Source of the DNA: Xenoacremonium recifei
Taxonomy: Eukaryota > Ascomycota > Sordariomycetes > Hypocreales > Nectriaceae
NCBI GenBank assembly: GCA_012184525.1
Contig: WOFQ01000001.1
Coordinates: forward strand, 2,294,001 to 2,358,000
Direction: 5' to 3'
Length of the DNA: 64,000 nt
This document shows, one piece after another, positions 60,398 through 64,000 of the stretch. Below the pieces are notes generated by a model. It had not been told where the DNA came from and searched no databases. It worked only from the letters and a program-made list of their open reading frames with translations. The first letter of the stretch is position 1. Every line of letters starts with the position of its first letter. A program made the position numbers and the translations under genes.

Positions 60398-61450
60398 ATG
60401 GCCCAGGACCCTCGCGCCCTCCTCCAGAAGGTCCGGAACCCCTCAGACCCCTCCCCCGCCTCGACTCGGCGCTGACATCCCGGATACAGGCCCAGAAGAC
60501 GCTGCAGGGCGCCGGCGGCGGCTTCAGCTTCTTTGGAGGACGAGAAGAAAAGTACCAGAATGCAGCCGACATGTTCATCCAAGCTGCAAACGCCTTTAAG
60601 ATGCAGAAGCAGAGTGAGCGCCTCTCCGCGGCTGTCTCGTGGAGGACTAAACGCTGACGGTTTCGGAACAGACATCGAAGCTGGCCAAGCCTTTGAACAA
60701 GCCGCCCAAATACAGACCAAGAACCTCAACGAGCCCGATGACGCTGCGAACTCCATGGTCGACGCCTTCAAGGCCTACCGAAAGGACGATCCCAAAGCCG
60801 CTGTGCGCTGTCTCAACGTTGCCGTCGACCGCTACTGCGCCAAGGGCAACTTCCGCCGCGCGGCTTCGCATAAGGAAAATCTAGGAGAGGTCTTTGAGAT
60901 GGAGATCGGCGATACGAAGGCCGCGCTTGAATGCTACGAGGCTGCGGCAGGGTGGTATGAGGGCGACAATGCGAATGCGTGAGTGATCAGGGCGACACAT
61001 CTGAATAGACATGTGAACTGACGGGCCGGATACAGGCTGGCGAACAAGCTCTGGCTCAAGGTCGCCGACCTTTCTGCGCTCGAGAATGATTACTACAAGG
61101 CCATCGAGAATTACGAACGGGTCGCCGAACAGTCCGTCAACAACAACCTCATGCGCTACAGCGTCAAGGACTACCTGCTCAAGGCAGGCATCTGCCACCT
61201 TGCCAGCGGCGATCTGGTGGCTGCACAGCGTGCCCTCGAGAAGTACCGCGAGATGGACCCCAGCTTTGCCACCCAGCGCGAACACATGCTGCTCGTAGAC
61301 CTATGCGAGGCCATCGAGGCCAAGAGTCAGGAGCAGTTCGCCGACAAGCTGTACCAGTACGACCAGGTCAGCCGGCTGGATAAGTGGAAGACGACCATTC
61401 TGGTGCGGGTGAAGAATGCTATTGAGGAGGCCGATGATGAGTTTGCTTAG
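60398..61450 (+). CDS. sec17: Alpha-SNAP / vesicular fusion protein SEC17
   Basis: Exons 60398-60430, 60490-60613, 60672-60978 and 61036-61450 give 292 residues, the length of yeast Sec17. It recruits the ATPase Sec18/NSF to cis-SNARE complexes for disassembly. The N-terminus MAQDPRALLQKAQKTLQGAGGGFSFFGGREEKYQNAADMF includes the FSFFGG membrane-contact loop of alpha-SNAP. TPR-like helical hairpins follow (AAVRCLNVAVDRYCAKGNFRRAASHKENLGEVFE, IENYERVAEQSVNNNLMRYSVKDYLLKAGICHLA). The C-terminus LDKWKTTILVRVKNAIEEADDEFA is the conserved Sec18-stimulating tail. Intron 1 begins with a rare GTCCGG donor, but no other donor in the exon keeps the conserved K-A junction. Confidence 0.96.
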
Positions 61451-61985
61451 AGGATGCGAAGGGGATGGGAGAGCGGTAGGAGCTTCTGGATGAAACGAGG
61501 GTGTGTTATGAACTGGGATATATCACTTGACAAAGTGTGTTCGACTTGGCCTGTCTGGGAGGTTATTTACTTATTGATGTTTGAGTTGCCGAGGACATCG
61601 GGCGGTTTGAAGCTTCTTGAACTGGAGCGGCGGAGCAGACTCAGATATAGACGAGCAACGTACTTTATCTATCAATCAACGACCATATACTCAATGTCCG
61701 TAATCCTGAGAGCAGTGAGTTGGCCGTCAGTCTCTCGCTGAGGATACTCATTCTCCTTACGTGTATTCTGGGTGCTTCACGTCAATGAGTTGAGGCATTC
61801 GAGACGTTCATTCATTTAACTACTTATATGAGAGGAGACAAAACTATGTACAGTTTCTGAAGATAAATATTTCACTTTTGAAGATCGCACGGCCTATTTT
61901 CAAGGTAGGGCCTTTCCGCACAGGAAGTCAAACTCGACCATCATGTTATTCTCCAAGGAACAAGTACTTAAGCTCGAGGAGAGAA
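61451..61985. other. Convergent intergenic, SEC17 / glucoamylase
   Basis: About 535 bp, 3' UTRs of both genes; A+T-rich from 61780. No gene. Confidence 0.4.

Positions 61986-64000
<2,015 letters not shown>

Overview
The window is nuclear DNA of a filamentous ascomycete, most likely a Sordariomycete. Genes carry short GT-AG introns (mostly 40-110 nt) with CTAAC/CTGAC-like branch points. Intergenic spaces are compact, and gene content is typically fungal: a three-exon GAPDH with a long first intron, a GH15/CBM20 glucoamylase, an LsdA-like ferritin-fold protein, a fucose-lectin-like membrane protein and a Sulfotransfer_4 protein. I reconstructed exon structures by hand and checked that reading phases close in every model. 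I saw no rRNA, tRNA, CRISPR array, transposon or phage-like element.

Layout. 1-7.3 kb: 3' part of LIN1/CD2BP2, then gpdA behind a long pyrimidine-rich promoter. 7.3-14 kb: an Ebp1-like nuclear protein and a hendecad coiled-coil protein, both on the minus strand. 14.8-18 kb: a NIF3-family protein divergent from RVB2 (reptin). 18.3-25 kb: a lectin-like type II membrane protein, an HxxxD acyltransferase (Tri3-like) and a bHLH factor. 27-33 kb: TMEM135-like protein, GET2 and an LsdA-like secreted protein. 33.8-43 kb: SEC31, an RRM protein, an NDUFA4/MLRQ protein divergent from COX12, and SDE2 divergent from RPS10. 44.7-48.4 kb: a nine-exon zinc polyol dehydrogenase and a DUF3712-like protein. 49.5-57.1 kb: a HUL4-type HECT ligase, and mitoribosomal mL61 divergent from GEP3. 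57.4-64 kb: sulfotransferase-like protein, YPI1, mitochondrial GatC divergent from SEC17, and the 3' part of a glucoamylase running off the right edge.

Most genes are housekeeping, so there is no single pathway cluster. Several are arranged as head-to-head pairs of related function: two cytochrome c oxidase-associated subunits share 323 bp, and two mitoribosome genes share 264 bp. Secretory-pathway genes (SEC31, SEC17, GET2) are scattered.

The most unusual signal is in splicing. Three separate genes need microexons of 3, 5 and 3 nt (COX12, polyol dehydrogenase, mL61). Three introns appear to use a GTCCG 5' splice site. Two introns are in-frame and stop-free. The window also encodes SDE2, a spliceosome-associated factor. 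No complete undescribed system is evident; the microexon group is the best lead.
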